Under the pieces are notes generated by a model. It worked only from the letters and a program-made list of their open reading frames with translations. It had not been told where the DNA came from and did not search any database. The translations under genes and the position numbers were made by a program. Shown in pieces: positions 41,683 to 50,644 of a DNA stretch of 64,000 nucleotides. The stretch spans positions 1 to 64,000 of the forward strand of contig CANQQE010000004.1 of NCBI GenBank assembly GCA_947625935.1, read 5' to 3'. Position 1 is the first letter of the stretch, and every line of letters begins with the position of its first letter. Source of the DNA: an uncultured Muribaculaceae bacterium (lineage in GTDB: Bacteria > Bacteroidota > Bacteroidia > Bacteroidales > Muribaculaceae).

Positions 41683-43431
41683 ATGAAACGTTTCAATATT
41701 TTATTCGTCATCATGACGATTTGCCTATCCTTGTCAGGACAAGAACGGAAAGCGATAAGATTTACAGACCGATTCGCTGACAGGCCGTCGCAGACTGCCC
41801 CGGTATGCGCAGGGAAACCTAATGAGAATATCAATCCTTATGCCGGCGAAATCCACTATGATACCGATGGGCTACTGCCCGACTCTATCAGAATATGCCT
41901 GGATGTGGCAATCGACGCATGGGTAAAAGCCATGAGATTCAAGCAGCCGCCTTATCTGAGAATCTGCTACGACGACCTCAACAGCGATGTGGACGTAATA
42001 ACCGATGTCTATCCCCATAGTAGTGATCCATCCTCAGATATATATTTACCAGCAGCACTATATAGAAATATACATAATATAACTACTTTTAATGATGATC
42101 AAATATATGATGCCATAATAACGCTAAATAAGAACAAGAACTGGAACTGCGCCCACAATGAATCGGCGCCACACGGCAACAGCGTCAATGCGACCACCGC
42201 CTTAATGAGAGCCATAGGTGTGGCTCTTGGTTTCGGAACCTCAGTCTCTGAATATAAGGGGAGCATTAATTTTCAGTTTGGTGGAAAAATGTCGGTTTTT
42301 GATACAAAAATTTTCGATTCTAATGGCAAAAGACTTGAGCGGATTTCTAATCTTGATGAACTCGCTAATTTCGTACAGCCCACAGGGGGGCGCAAAATCT
42401 ATGTGGCCAAGGCTGATAATTCCCACATCCTATACTCGCCTGCGGTTTTTGAACCCAACAGGTCACTCGTCTATCTCAACAACCCGAACTCTCTCATGCA
42501 CTATGATTTAGGCAGGGGTGATATGTTCCAGAAGATAGACGATACGACTATCGATGTGCTGAAATCTATCGGCTGGGAAACCGACTTCGCGACACCTCTC
42601 AGAATCGAATCGACCGACGTGGATGCCGACGCGACGGCTTCGGCTTACGAAAGTCACAGTTTCAGATTGATCAACAATATCGGCGGCAACATAACCGACG
42701 GCAACTGGAGATATGAACTTCTTGACAAAGATGCCAACTACCGCGAGATTCGGACTATGTCGGGCACCGGTATTTTCACAATTCCGGCGATTGATAACCC
42801 CAATAATTATAAAGTGGATATAAATGGGAATATAAAAGGGCGAATATCTTTCACCGGCAAACTTAACGGGGAAACTGTGTCGGCGCGCTATCTGCTTTCT
42901 ATCGGGTTGCCTCCTACCATAAAGAAAATTCGCAAAAATGGGAAATTGATGGATGAAACGGGACGTTATTTCACTGGATTTTTCACTGTGGAATATCTCG
43001 GTTGCGACTGGTTCACCGTCAGCCTGGAAATCGACGGAGACAGTGGAATGCGCACGCGATATATCCTTGAACCGTTCCTGGGCCATGTCGCGATAGACCG
43101 CATTCCGGCCAAGCGCGACTCGTGGATTCACATATCCATGTCAAACTCTTATGGCGTAGCAAAAAGCACTATAGACTGTAAACTTCGGTGGAATGATTTA
43201 GACCCGTTAGAACCCCTTTTCCCGGGAGTAGATCCAATTCCCGGAATTATTGAAGATGGAACATATCAATCCAATATGCCAATTCAAGTCGAGGCTTACG
43301 ACATCAACGGCAATAAAGTTGCTGACGGGGACGAGCAATCGACCATTGAAAGGCTAACCCCCGGGTTGTATTTTCTGAGATATATGGAATCGGGCCAATG
43401 CGTGAAGCAGATCAAGTATCTGAAAAAATAA
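41683..43431 (+). CDS. Second secreted metalloprotease-like protein lacking the zinc motif
   Basis: 582 residues. Signal peptide (about 1-20), an N-terminal part, and a protease-like region where TTALMRAIGVALGFG (171-185) matches the TT-x-L-HE-x-x-H-x-LGFG frame of secreted metalloproteases, with His, Glu and His replaced by Arg176, Ala177 and Val180. The later LVYLNNPNSLMHYDLGRGDM and DVLKSIGW blocks also fit the family. So this and the 663-residue protein are independent members that both lost the same catalytic residues. Immunoglobulin-like regions and a type IX-like tail (STIERLTPGLYFLRYM) follow. A terminator stands directly behind. Confidence 0.7.
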   Translation: MKRFNILFVIMTICLSLSGQERKAIRFTDRFADRPSQTAPVCAGKPNENINPYAGEIHYDTDGLLPDSIRICLDVAIDAWVKAMRFKQPPYLRICYDDLNSDVDVITDVYPHSSDPSSDIYLPAALYRNIHNITTFNDDQIYDAIITLNKNKNWNCAHNESAPHGNSVNATTALMRAIGVALGFGTSVSEYKGSINFQFGGKMSVFDTKIFDSNGKRLERISNLDELANFVQPTGGRKIYVAKADNSHILYSPAVFEPNRSLVYLNNPNSLMHYDLGRGDMFQKIDDTTIDVLKSIGWETDFATPLRIESTDVDADATASAYESHSFRLINNIGGNITDGNWRYELLDKDANYREIRTMSGTGIFTIPAIDNPNNYKVDINGNIKGRISFTGKLNGETVSARYLLSIGLPPTIKKIRKNGKLMDETGRYFTGFFTVEYLGCDWFTVSLEIDGDSGMRTRYILEPFLGHVAIDRIPAKRDSWIHISMSNSYGVAKSTIDCKLRWNDLDPLEPLFPGVDPIPGIIEDGTYQSNMPIQVEAYDINGNKVADGDEQSTIERLTPGLYFLRYMESGQCVKQIKYLKK

Positions 43432-43456
43432 TTTTGTTTCATCGGGAATAAATAGT

Positions 43457-43500
43457 GAAACGGTTTGGGCGGTTGCCGCTCAAGCCGTTTCTGCGTTTTT
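43457..43500 (+). terminator. Terminator of the secreted-protein block
   Basis: 16-bp stem GAAACGGTTTGGGCGG / CCGCTCAAGCCGTTTC (two G-U pairs) with loop TTG (43457-43491), followed by TGCGTTTTT. The T-run also belongs to the right copy of the direct repeat. Confidence 0.75.
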
Positions 43501-43532
43501 GTGGAATTTCAGCTCTTTTTGCCCTCTATTCC
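43496..43532. repeat. 37-bp direct repeat, right copy
   Basis: Covers the last codons and stop (TGA, complement of 43509-43511) of the TIGR02757 gene; same as 38116-38152 except for one base. Confidence 0.75.
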
Positions 43533-44291
43533 TAATCCGAACAGGGCATAATCATAGAAAGTGGGGTCGTCGGGACGGAAGCGACGCAGCGCGGCGGTCA
43601 GCTCCTCGACGGCCCGGCGGTCATCCTGTCGGCGCGTGAGCAGCCCCAAGTCGCGCGACGTGTTGCCGACGTGCACGTCGAGCGGTATGAACAGTTGGCT
43701 TGGCTTGAGGACTTTCCATATCCCTATATCGACTATGCCGTCATCCCTGACGAGCCATCTTAACGCCATGTTTACCCGCTTTAGCGCGGTTGTCTTCAGA
43801 TTCTGCGGCAGGCAGCGGCTGTCGGCCATCCCGCCGTTGGCCTCGCGGATAATCTCGTTCATCCCCTCGACAAGTTTCCAGGCGGGCATTTCATGGCCGG
43901 CTATGCCTATATGCCGTGCCAACCCTTCGAGCGAGCCGTACCGCTTGAATATCAAGCGGAAGCCTCTCAGATAATGGCGCAGGTTATCGACGAAAAATGT
44001 GCGGTGTATGTTCTCGTCGGGCAGATCCTCATATGCCTGATCCATCACGAACTGATAGGGGCGTCCCTCCATCAGTCTGAGCATCTTGGCGCAGTCGGCG
44101 CATATCATCTTGCGGTTGCCCCAAGCTATTGTTGCCGACAGCAACGCCGCCAGCTCTATATCCTGCCGGGTGTCATATTGACGCGGAAACTGCACAGGGT
44201 CAGCCTCGATGAATTGGGGCGAATTGATGCGTGCCCCCTCGCGGTCGAGCATTTCGCGTATGTCGCGCTCGCTCAGTTCAATGCTGTTCAT
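43509..44291 (-). CDS. TIGR02757 family protein (DUF2400)
   Basis: 260 residues from ATG 44291 (MNSIELSERDIREMLDREGA); the frame is open to 44309 but starts there with TTG. Helical protein of a widely conserved Bacteroidota family with an ALLSATIAWGNRKMICADCA block and DVHVGNTSRDLGLLTRRQDD, a helix-hairpin-helix-like pattern related to DNA glycosylases. The function is not known. It is the last gene of the minus-strand operon starting with the MBOAT gene, 24 bp behind the beta-barrel gene. Confidence 0.85.
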   Translation of the reverse strand: MNSIELSERDIREMLDREGARINSPQFIEADPVQFPRQYDTRQDIELAALLSATIAWGNRKMICADCAKMLRLMEGRPYQFVMDQAYEDLPDENIHRTFFVDNLRHYLRGFRLIFKRYGSLEGLARHIGIAGHEMPAWKLVEGMNEIIREANGGMADSRCLPQNLKTTALKRVNMALRWLVRDDGIVDIGIWKVLKPSQLFIPLDVHVGNTSRDLGLLTRRQDDRRAVEELTAALRRFRPDDPTFYDYALFGLGIEGKKS

Positions 44292-44315
44292 GACCGCGAA
44301 TTTAAGCAATCCCCC

Positions 44316-44903
44316 TCAAAAATGGTATCCCATCCCCACGAGTATCCTGACATTTTTAGCATACCCTTCGGTGGGAATGGAGAGTTGGGGGTGCACCCAC
44401 AGATTCTCGACGTTGAATTTCAGACCGCATCGTACGCGGCGTTCAGCTTCGCGGTATTCTGGACGGTTGGTCAGTGCGGCTGTAACCGCTATCTGTTGCG
44501 TGCATTTAAATTCAACGCCGGCGTTATAGCAGGTCGTATAGCCCATCCCCGAGTCGTGGTGGGGCACTATCTCAGCCTCGATTGCGAGCCATTTAAGCGG
44601 GGTGACACAGCCGCCTATGGCAATACCCTCGTTAGAGTAACTGTTGTTGTAGGTCATACCGAAATATGGCTCCGCTTTGACCTTGAACATTCCAATAGTG
44701 CGTTCATATCCGGCGTAGATTCTGAAATACTGGTAGCCCATTTTCTCTGAGTAAACACTCTGTTCGAATTTAGCGGTCCAGCAGTTCCGGTAACGGTAGT
44801 TTATGTTTACATAACGCGAGTCGCGTAATCCAAGTCCTATTTGTGAGTGTGCCGCTAATGAAGTTGTGATTATTGCGGCCGCCAGCAATATTTTTTTTAT
44901 CAT
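44316..44903 (-). CDS. Small outer-membrane beta-barrel-like protein
   Basis: 195 residues. A signal peptide (about 1-20, IKKILLAAAIITTSLAAHSQ) and alternating beta-strand pattern (YVNINYRYRNCWTAKFEQSV, YQYFRIYAGYERTIG, AIGGCVTPLKWLAIEAEIVP) with a final strand VRILVGMGYHF that ends in Phe, as in outer-membrane proteins. Probably an eight-stranded barrel. It overlaps the end of the SGNH gene upstream by 4 bp and is followed by the TIGR02757 gene, so it belongs to the acyl-transfer operon and may help surface display (inference). Confidence 0.65.
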   Translation of the reverse strand: MIKKILLAAAIITTSLAAHSQIGLGLRDSRYVNINYRYRNCWTAKFEQSVYSEKMGYQYFRIYAGYERTIGMFKVKAEPYFGMTYNNSYSNEGIAIGGCVTPLKWLAIEAEIVPHHDSGMGYTTCYNAGVEFKCTQQIAVTAALTNRPEYREAERRVRCGLKFNVENLWVHPQLSIPTEGYAKNVRILVGMGYHF

Positions 44904-45487
44904 AAGATGTGATGATTTAATTCGGTTGTCAGTATCTCGTAGCCGGCCGGATTGAGATGAAGCCCGTCGTAGCTCAGGTTGAGATTTAGTTTACCTTTGT
45001 CATTAAGGAATTTGTGGTAGACGTCAAGCCACACTATGCGGCCTTCTCCGGCGGCTTCAATCTGTTTGGCGATAGCGGCGTTAAGCGTCATGATTATGCC
45101 GCAGCTTCTGTCATCGTCGCTTTTGAAATCGCGTGGAAGCACTGAGATGGCGTATATTCTTTTTGCACCGAAATCCAACAGTGCGTCAACATATTCGGCG
45201 GCATATCGGTCGGCCACTTCCTGCGAGGTTATTTTACGATAGTCGTTGGTGCCGCTCAACACTATGACGACGTCACCTTTCAAGCGGCCGGCATAATCTT
45301 GCAGATAGCTTAATCCCGATCCCCCCAAACCATAGTTGTGAGTGATGAGCATCGGAAAGCTATCTTGCAAATCCCAACGCGCTACGAGTGAGTCGCCGAT
45401 GAAAGAGTATGTGTCCTCGTCAGAATCGCATGATGCCATGAAGACCGCTGTGACGATTGAGACGCACCATATTATAAATTTATTCAT
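44900..45487 (-). CDS. SGNH-family hydrolase/esterase
   Basis: 195 residues. Blocks of the SGNH family in order: FIGDSLVARWDL (block I, Ser nucleophile), GLGGSGLSYL (block II Gly), LSGTNDY (block III Asn) and YDGLHLNPAGYEI (block V Asp-His pair). A signal peptide-like N-terminus with MASCD suggests a lipoprotein on the periplasmic side. SGNH enzymes deacylate sugars, thioesters or lipids; with an MBOAT acyltransferase upstream, a role in acyl decoration of an envelope glycan is likely (inference). Confidence 0.85.
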   Translation of the reverse strand: MNKFIIWCVSIVTAVFMASCDSDEDTYSFIGDSLVARWDLQDSFPMLITHNYGLGGSGLSYLQDYAGRLKGDVVIVLSGTNDYRKITSQEVADRYAAEYVDALLDFGAKRIYAISVLPRDFKSDDDRSCGIIMTLNAAIAKQIEAAGEGRIVWLDVYHKFLNDKGKLNLNLSYDGLHLNPAGYEILTTELNHHIL

Positions 45488-45515
45488 GAATATGATGATT
45501 TGTTTAAGTATTGTA

Positions 45516-46430
45516 TTAATCTGATAATAACCGTTTCAACTCCGATGCCTTCTGTTGTGAGTATATAATCGCACCGTTTGCGTTGAGATGTGCGTTGTCA
45601 TAGAACAGTTCGGGGTGTTGCATGAAATAGGGGTCTGTCGAGTTGTCTATTACTGTTATTCCCCGAGCCTCGCAAAGTCCTTTGACACGTATTCCCGTTT
45701 TCGATTCACCTTGACGGTTGTAATAGAGCGGCGGATAGATAAGTATGAGTTTGACTCCTCGTTCCTGACAACGGTCGATGATTTTGTTGAGGGTTTTGAG
45801 ACGTGCGTCGCGTGGTTCCTCCTCCTCCTCGGTCACGTCTATCAGTTTTGGCGGCATCGGTGGCACTGGTTTGGCTATAAAACCGTTTATGCCTTTCTCG
45901 TTGGGAGATATGAAATGGTAAAGCAATATCCTCCACCAGATAGTGTTATAGCGGTAAAATGTTGATTTCATCAGCAGTTTGGCGTGATCGCCCGATGTAT
46001 TGAGGCATGAGTCGATTATCTCATATCCCATTTCGTAATATGGTGAAAGTATGGAATAGCGGTCGCCAATCCCCTCGGAAGTGAAAAGGTCATTTCTCAT
46101 TCCCATTACTATAGCTTTTGGTGTGTGGTGATTGAGCAGGCAGTCGAGCATTGAATGGAAAAAGTCCAGACCCTGTCCGTTTGAAGCTGAATTATACACG
46201 CTCATGTCTAAGCTGTCAGAGAGAACCGATGGCATCAGACTATTGAGTACAACGCTATTGCCGAGGATTATGACATCTTCGTTTATATCTTTTATCGTGT
46301 AGTCTATTGAAGCGCAGTCGCCCGGTAGGCGATGAGTACTCAGATACTTGCGCATACCTGTCCCGGCGAGAAAATCCAAAATTACAATCACTGCGAGAGT
46401 CCCGACTATGAATATTGTTAACTTCTTCAT
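45516..46430 (-). CDS. Membrane-anchored SGNH-like protein partner of MBOAT
   Basis: 304 residues. One N-terminal membrane anchor (about 5-24, IFIVGTLAVIVILDFLAG), then a periplasmic domain with a modified block I VIILGNSVVLNSLM (GNS instead of GDS, the Ser kept) and a block V-like DNAHLNANGAI with an Asp-x-x-His pair. Such proteins stand next to MBOAT acyltransferases (AlgJ/AlgX, PatB, DltD types) and pass the acyl group to the glycan. The gene begins 5 bp after the MBOAT stop, so the two are translated together. Confidence 0.75.
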   Translation of the reverse strand: MKKLTIFIVGTLAVIVILDFLAGTGMRKYLSTHRLPGDCASIDYTIKDINEDVIILGNSVVLNSLMPSVLSDSLDMSVYNSASNGQGLDFFHSMLDCLLNHHTPKAIVMGMRNDLFTSEGIGDRYSILSPYYEMGYEIIDSCLNTSGDHAKLLMKSTFYRYNTIWWRILLYHFISPNEKGINGFIAKPVPPMPPKLIDVTEEEEEPRDARLKTLNKIIDRCQERGVKLILIYPPLYYNRQGESKTGIRVKGLCEARGITVIDNSTDPYFMQHPELFYDNAHLNANGAIIYSQQKASELKRLLSD

Positions 46431-46435
46431 TGTGG

Positions 46436-47851
46436 TTAGAATTGGAAATAGATGAACTGACCTCCGTTAAACTGCCCGCAAAGCAGTATGGCTATTATCA
46501 GCGTAGCAGTGTAGGCTATGTCGCGGGCCATTGACTTGCCCGTTATAATAGGAATGCTCCATTTATACTCGACCCACATCTCGCGGAGCATCAGGATTCC
46601 GATTAGCAGCAGGCCGAGCAATATCGACGGCACGCCTTCACCTTTGTAGAGCATACCGGGTTCAGAGAACATCTTTTTGAAAGCCAGCAACGCGTCGCTC
46701 AACGAGTTGGCGCGGAAAAACACCCACCCCGCCATGACCAGGAGGAAAACGAAGCAAATGTTGATGACTTTTGTGAGGCGTGATTCTTTGAAATTCAGCC
46801 ATTTTATACGCCGCTTCACATTGTTCATTACCAATAGTGCACCGTGGGCCCCTCCCCATACTACGAATGTCCAGTTTGCGCCGTGCCACAGACCACTGAT
46901 CAGCATTGTCCCGATAGTATTGGCTGCGTGGCGCTTTTTGGAGCATCTATTGCCGCCAAGCGGTATATAGACATAGTCGGTGAACCACGATGTGAGCGAG
47001 ACGTGCCATCTGCGCCAGAAATCTTTAAAAGAAGTGGCAAGATAAGGCTGTTTGAAGTTCTGCATCAGAGTGAAGCCCATGCATCTGGCGGCACCTATTG
47101 CTATCAGCGAGTAGCCTCCGAAATCGCAAAATATCTGGAATGTGAAGAAAAACGATGCCAGTAGCACACTCATCCCATTGTGAAAGGGGAGATTGTTATA
47201 CACGGCATCTACATAGCCCGAAACATTGTCGGCTATACATAATTTCATGAAATAGCCAAACATCATCAGTTTCAGGCCCTCTATGGTCTCCAAAGCGTTA
47301 AATCGGTGGCGATAGTCAAACTGCGGCAACAGGTTTGACGAACGTTCTATAGGTCCGGCCACGAGTTGTGGGAAAAACGACACGAACAGTGCATAACGAG
47401 CGAGGTTGTGTGTGGGTTGCACAGTGCCGCGGCTGACATCAATGATATAACCTATGGCCTGAAATGTATAAAAAGAGATGCCTACCGGCAATAGGAGTGC
47501 GAAGTGTGGCACTTCAAGACGAAGTCCTGCAATAGAGAGCAGATTGAACACCGATTCAGTTACGAAGTTGAAGTACTTGAATATGAACAGTATGCCTATA
47601 TTGACTGCGATACACCCGCCGAGCCACAGTTTGCGGCGACGTTTGTCGCTTTCTTTGTCAATCATCAGAGAGGCTCCCCATGTGGTAACCGTTGAGAACA
47701 TAATCAGCAAGGCATACACAGGTTCCCAGTTCATATAGAAATAATAGCTGGCTACGAGCAGCATACCATTACGGAAACGGGCGGGTAATGCCCAATAAAG
47801 TATGCATACAATCGGAAAGAATAGCAAAAACTTTAATGAATTGAATAGCAT
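46436..47851 (-). CDS. MBOAT family acyltransferase
   Basis: 471 residues, ten or eleven membrane helices. Membrane-bound O-acyltransferase core: FKDFWRRWHVSLTSWFTDYV, YIPLGGNRCSKKRH, and the catalytic His in ISGLWHGANWTFVVWGGAHG. Members of the AlgI/PatA/DltB type move acetyl or other acyl groups across the inner membrane to polysaccharide, peptidoglycan or teichoic acid. The neighbours (two SGNH proteins and a barrel) fit an envelope O-acylation system; the acceptor is unknown. It is the first gene of the operon; the 126 bp upstream (47852-47977) hold AT-rich sequence with several TAnnTTTG-like sites. Confidence 0.9.
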   Translation of the reverse strand: MLFNSLKFLLFFPIVCILYWALPARFRNGMLLVASYYFYMNWEPVYALLIMFSTVTTWGASLMIDKESDKRRRKLWLGGCIAVNIGILFIFKYFNFVTESVFNLLSIAGLRLEVPHFALLLPVGISFYTFQAIGYIIDVSRGTVQPTHNLARYALFVSFFPQLVAGPIERSSNLLPQFDYRHRFNALETIEGLKLMMFGYFMKLCIADNVSGYVDAVYNNLPFHNGMSVLLASFFFTFQIFCDFGGYSLIAIGAARCMGFTLMQNFKQPYLATSFKDFWRRWHVSLTSWFTDYVYIPLGGNRCSKKRHAANTIGTMLISGLWHGANWTFVVWGGAHGALLVMNNVKRRIKWLNFKESRLTKVINICFVFLLVMAGWVFFRANSLSDALLAFKKMFSEPGMLYKGEGVPSILLGLLLIGILMLREMWVEYKWSIPIITGKSMARDIAYTATLIIAILLCGQFNGGQFIYFQF

Positions 47852-48045
47852 TTATGTGGGTTTGATGAGACCGCTAAGCGGCAAAGTAACTAAATCAAAC
47901 CTCAAAATTAACAAATATTGACCTATTCACCCCCCCATTGTGTTAAATAAAGTTAACATGAATGTGGTGATGTTGTTTGAACAATAATTGCTATTTTTGC
48001 ATTTACCTTAAACTAACGTTTTCAACTATCAATGAAGGCACAATT

Positions 48046-48333
48046 ATGGACTTGACAGCATCTATCATCGGCTACTCGGCTTCCCTATGCTTGATATTCG
48101 GCTACTTGCCTCAAGCGATTCACACTATCAGGGCGCGTGACACCGACGGCATATCGCTTCCCGGCTTCACGATGCTCACCCTTGGCAGTGTCGGTTTTTT
48201 CATTCAGGGAGTGCTTCTCGGCAATCCTCCGTTATGGATTTCCAATCTCATAACGGCTGTGTCGAGTTTCATAGTTTTCTACATCAAGCTCCGCAACGAT
48301 TACCGCAAGCGGCATCCGCGTTCAAATCCTTGA
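48046..48333 (+). CDS. SemiSWEET-type sugar transporter (PQ-loop)
   Basis: 95 residues from ATG 48046 (MDLTASIIGYSASLCLIFGY); a longer frame from 47977 is not supported by a family start. Three membrane helices with the PQ motif FGYLPQAIHTIRARDTDGIS in the first; pairs form a channel for sugars. TATTTTTG at 47992-47999 is a good -7 box 46 nt before the start. The last codons overlap the end of the ABC ATPase gene on the other strand by 12 bp. Confidence 0.85.
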   Translation: MDLTASIIGYSASLCLIFGYLPQAIHTIRARDTDGISLPGFTMLTLGSVGFFIQGVLLGNPPLWISNLITAVSSFIVFYIKLRNDYRKRHPRSNP

Positions 48334-49755
48334 CAGGGTTTTGGTGTGGGTCACGCACTCCGGCACTTCCGGACGGTAGTGTGTGACATAAATCAGAGCC
48401 ATCGCCCGGTCGCTGCGAGAGGCGATGTGGTTTATGATTGCTCTGACGGCGCGTTTGCGGGCTGAATCAAGGCCGTGCAACGGCTCGTCAAGAATGAGCA
48501 GTTCGGGTTGTTTGATGAATGTGCGCGCTATCAGCACCATGCGCTGCTGGCCGCTCGACAGTGTGTTGAAACGCCTGTCGGCGAGAGTTTCAAGGTGAAA
48601 CAGCCTGAGCCATTGCCGGGCAAGATTGAGCTGGTGGGGCAGCGTTTTTACATACAGTCCCACCGTGTCGTTGAGTCCCTGGGCTACAATGGTCTCCACG
48701 TTGCCGCCGCCGTTGAAATAGAGGTGCATCTCAGGCGAGATATAACCGATGCGACGCTTGATGTCCCAGATTGTCTCGCCGCTTCCGCGCCTGCGGTCAA
48801 AGATGGTGATGGAGTTGGAATAGCCTTGCGGGTTGTCGGCGTGTATGAGACTCAGCAATGTTGACTTTCCCGATCCGTTGGGGCCGGCCAATGCCCAACG
48901 CTCTCCTTTCCTTATTTCCCAGTTTACATCCTTGAGTATGACGCGTCGGCCATATTTCACCTCGCACCCTTCGAGCCTGAGCACCACTTCGGCCGGTCTG
49001 TCGGTCAAATCGGGTGCGGGAGGAATCGCCTCGGTGTCGATGGCGTAATCCATCAGTATGGCCATGCGGTGGCGCAGCGTCCCGGCATTGCCATCGTTGG
49101 TGACGGGAGGGTTGATTTTGCCTTGCTCGACTGTTATCAGGGTGTCGGTGGCATCAGGCAGGTCGCCCGGGTTGCACAACAACAGTATTATATTGACTCC
49201 TTGGGATATAAGCTCTTTAAGAGCTTCGTCGAGTATGGCCCTCGATGCTTCATCGAGACCTATGTAGGGATTGTCGAGAATAAGCAGGTCGGGCGACCGG
49301 GTCAATGCGTTTATAATAAGAAGTTTCCTTAGTTCGCCGCTCGACAGATAGTTGATGCGTTTGCTGTCGATGTCGTTTAGCTTGAGGCGCATGGTTAGCC
49401 GTCGCCACGCCGGGGTGTTGACTGCATCGCCGAGCGCCTCGGCCACAGTGGGTATGTCATCGTTCATTGACGACTCGAAACGCTGTTGGTAGTAACCGGC
49501 GCCAACGCCGGTCAACGAGTGGATATCGGAAAATTGCAGCAGTCTGACGGAAAGTTTGCCATGAGGAGAAGTTATGAGGTTGGTGCGGAAGTTCCACCCC
49601 GATGTGATTATGTTGGCGAGGGTGGTCTTTCCTGAACCGTTAGGCCCCCCGATCACTGTAAGACCTTCGGGTATGGTTGCGTGGTGGGGATTGTCGAGCG
49701 ACACCCCCTTGAAATAGAGGCGGTCGCTTTTAAGTTCAATCAGAGGTTTCGGCAT
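48322..49755 (-). CDS. Double ATP-binding protein of ABC type (ModF/PhrA-like)
   Basis: 477 residues with two nucleotide-binding domains in one chain. First: GGPNGSGKTTLANII (Walker A, about 36-50), LSSGELRKLLIINAL (signature) and LLILDNPYIGLDE (Walker B, with Asn in place of the catalytic Glu). Second: GPNGSGKSTLLSLI, LSSGQQRMVLIARTF and LLILDEPLHGLD (canonical). Such soluble doubles (ModF of molybdenum metabolism) have no membrane part encoded next to them. The asymmetry, one degenerate and one normal site, is common in ABC pairs. It stands 10 bp behind menA in the same direction. Confidence 0.85.
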   Translation of the reverse strand: MPKPLIELKSDRLYFKGVSLDNPHHATIPEGLTVIGGPNGSGKTTLANIITSGWNFRTNLITSPHGKLSVRLLQFSDIHSLTGVGAGYYQQRFESSMNDDIPTVAEALGDAVNTPAWRRLTMRLKLNDIDSKRINYLSSGELRKLLIINALTRSPDLLILDNPYIGLDEASRAILDEALKELISQGVNIILLLCNPGDLPDATDTLITVEQGKINPPVTNDGNAGTLRHRMAILMDYAIDTEAIPPAPDLTDRPAEVVLRLEGCEVKYGRRVILKDVNWEIRKGERWALAGPNGSGKSTLLSLIHADNPQGYSNSITIFDRRRGSGETIWDIKRRIGYISPEMHLYFNGGGNVETIVAQGLNDTVGLYVKTLPHQLNLARQWLRLFHLETLADRRFNTLSSGQQRMVLIARTFIKQPELLILDEPLHGLDSARKRAVRAIINHIASRSDRAMALIYVTHYRPEVPECVTHTKTLSRI

Positions 49756-49765
49756 AATGTGGCGG

Positions 49766-50644
49766 TCAGATTATTGATATCGCAGTGATTAGAGTCCCGA
49801 TGGCGTAGAGGGCCATGGCGATTGCCGTCATTCCCAGCAGGGGGTTGAGCCTGTGGCCGTCGAGGAGGCTCATACGCCACCAGATTGCGGTGTGCGCCAC
49901 CAGATACAGCACCGGGACGATCCAGCTAACCGGCGGGAGCAGCATCCACAGCGGAAGCATCAACGCCACGGCTATGAAACCGTTGAACAGGTAGAGCGTG
50001 GCCAGCACCCTGCGTCCGAGTATGACGGCGAGGGTGCGCTTGCCGACCGCTCGGTCGGCCTCGCAGTCGCGGTAATTGTTGACGATTATCACATTAGCAC
50101 CCATCAACCCCACTGAGAATGAGGCGAACAGTGCGGTGAGGTCCCAATGCAGCGTCTGCACATAAAAGGTGAGATTAACCGGGATTATGCCGAAAAACAG
50201 TAAGACGGCAACTTCACCCAGTCCATGGTGCGACAGCGGGTAGGGGCCGGTGCTGTAGGCCAGTGCGCCGAGCGCGATAAACACCCCGACCTGATAAAGC
50301 CACCACTCTCCCTGCGGCACTATGCAGCAGCCGGTGACACAGGCGAGCGCGAGGGTTATGAATGTGGCCGTTTTCATAGCCTTGGGGCTGATGTCGCCCT
50401 CGGTCACCCCTCGCCGCGGGCCTTCGCGGCCCGGAGCGTCGAGTCCGGCCTTGTAGTCGTAGTACTCGTTGGCGAAGTTTGACGCTATCTGCGCCAGAAT
50501 GGCGAAGATGAGGCATAATGTGACGGGAACGGCCTTGAACTCTCCGCACATCATCGCCAGAGCCGCACCCATGACCACTCCGGCGACCGATACCGGCAGT
50601 GTGCGCAGTCTCATCGCCTCTATCCAGATTCCTGTTTTGCTCAT
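49766..50644 (-). CDS. menA: 1,4-dihydroxy-2-naphthoate prenyltransferase
   Basis: 292 residues from ATG 50644 (MSKTGIWIEAMRLRTLPVSV); frames extending further upstream lie inside the neighbouring gene and are shadows. UbiA-family enzyme that adds the prenyl tail in menaquinone synthesis, in the inner membrane. The two metal-binding Asp motifs are FANEYYDYKAGLDAPGREGP and NNYRDCEADRAVGKRT. The start overlaps the stop of the upstream ATPase gene by 4 bp, so translation is coupled. Other men genes are not in the window. Confidence 0.92.
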   Translation of the reverse strand: MSKTGIWIEAMRLRTLPVSVAGVVMGAALAMMCGEFKAVPVTLCLIFAILAQIASNFANEYYDYKAGLDAPGREGPRRGVTEGDISPKAMKTATFITLALACVTGCCIVPQGEWWLYQVGVFIALGALAYSTGPYPLSHHGLGEVAVLLFFGIIPVNLTFYVQTLHWDLTALFASFSVGLMGANVIIVNNYRDCEADRAVGKRTLAVILGRRVLATLYLFNGFIAVALMLPLWMLLPPVSWIVPVLYLVAHTAIWWRMSLLDGHRLNPLLGMTAIAMALYAIGTLITAISII

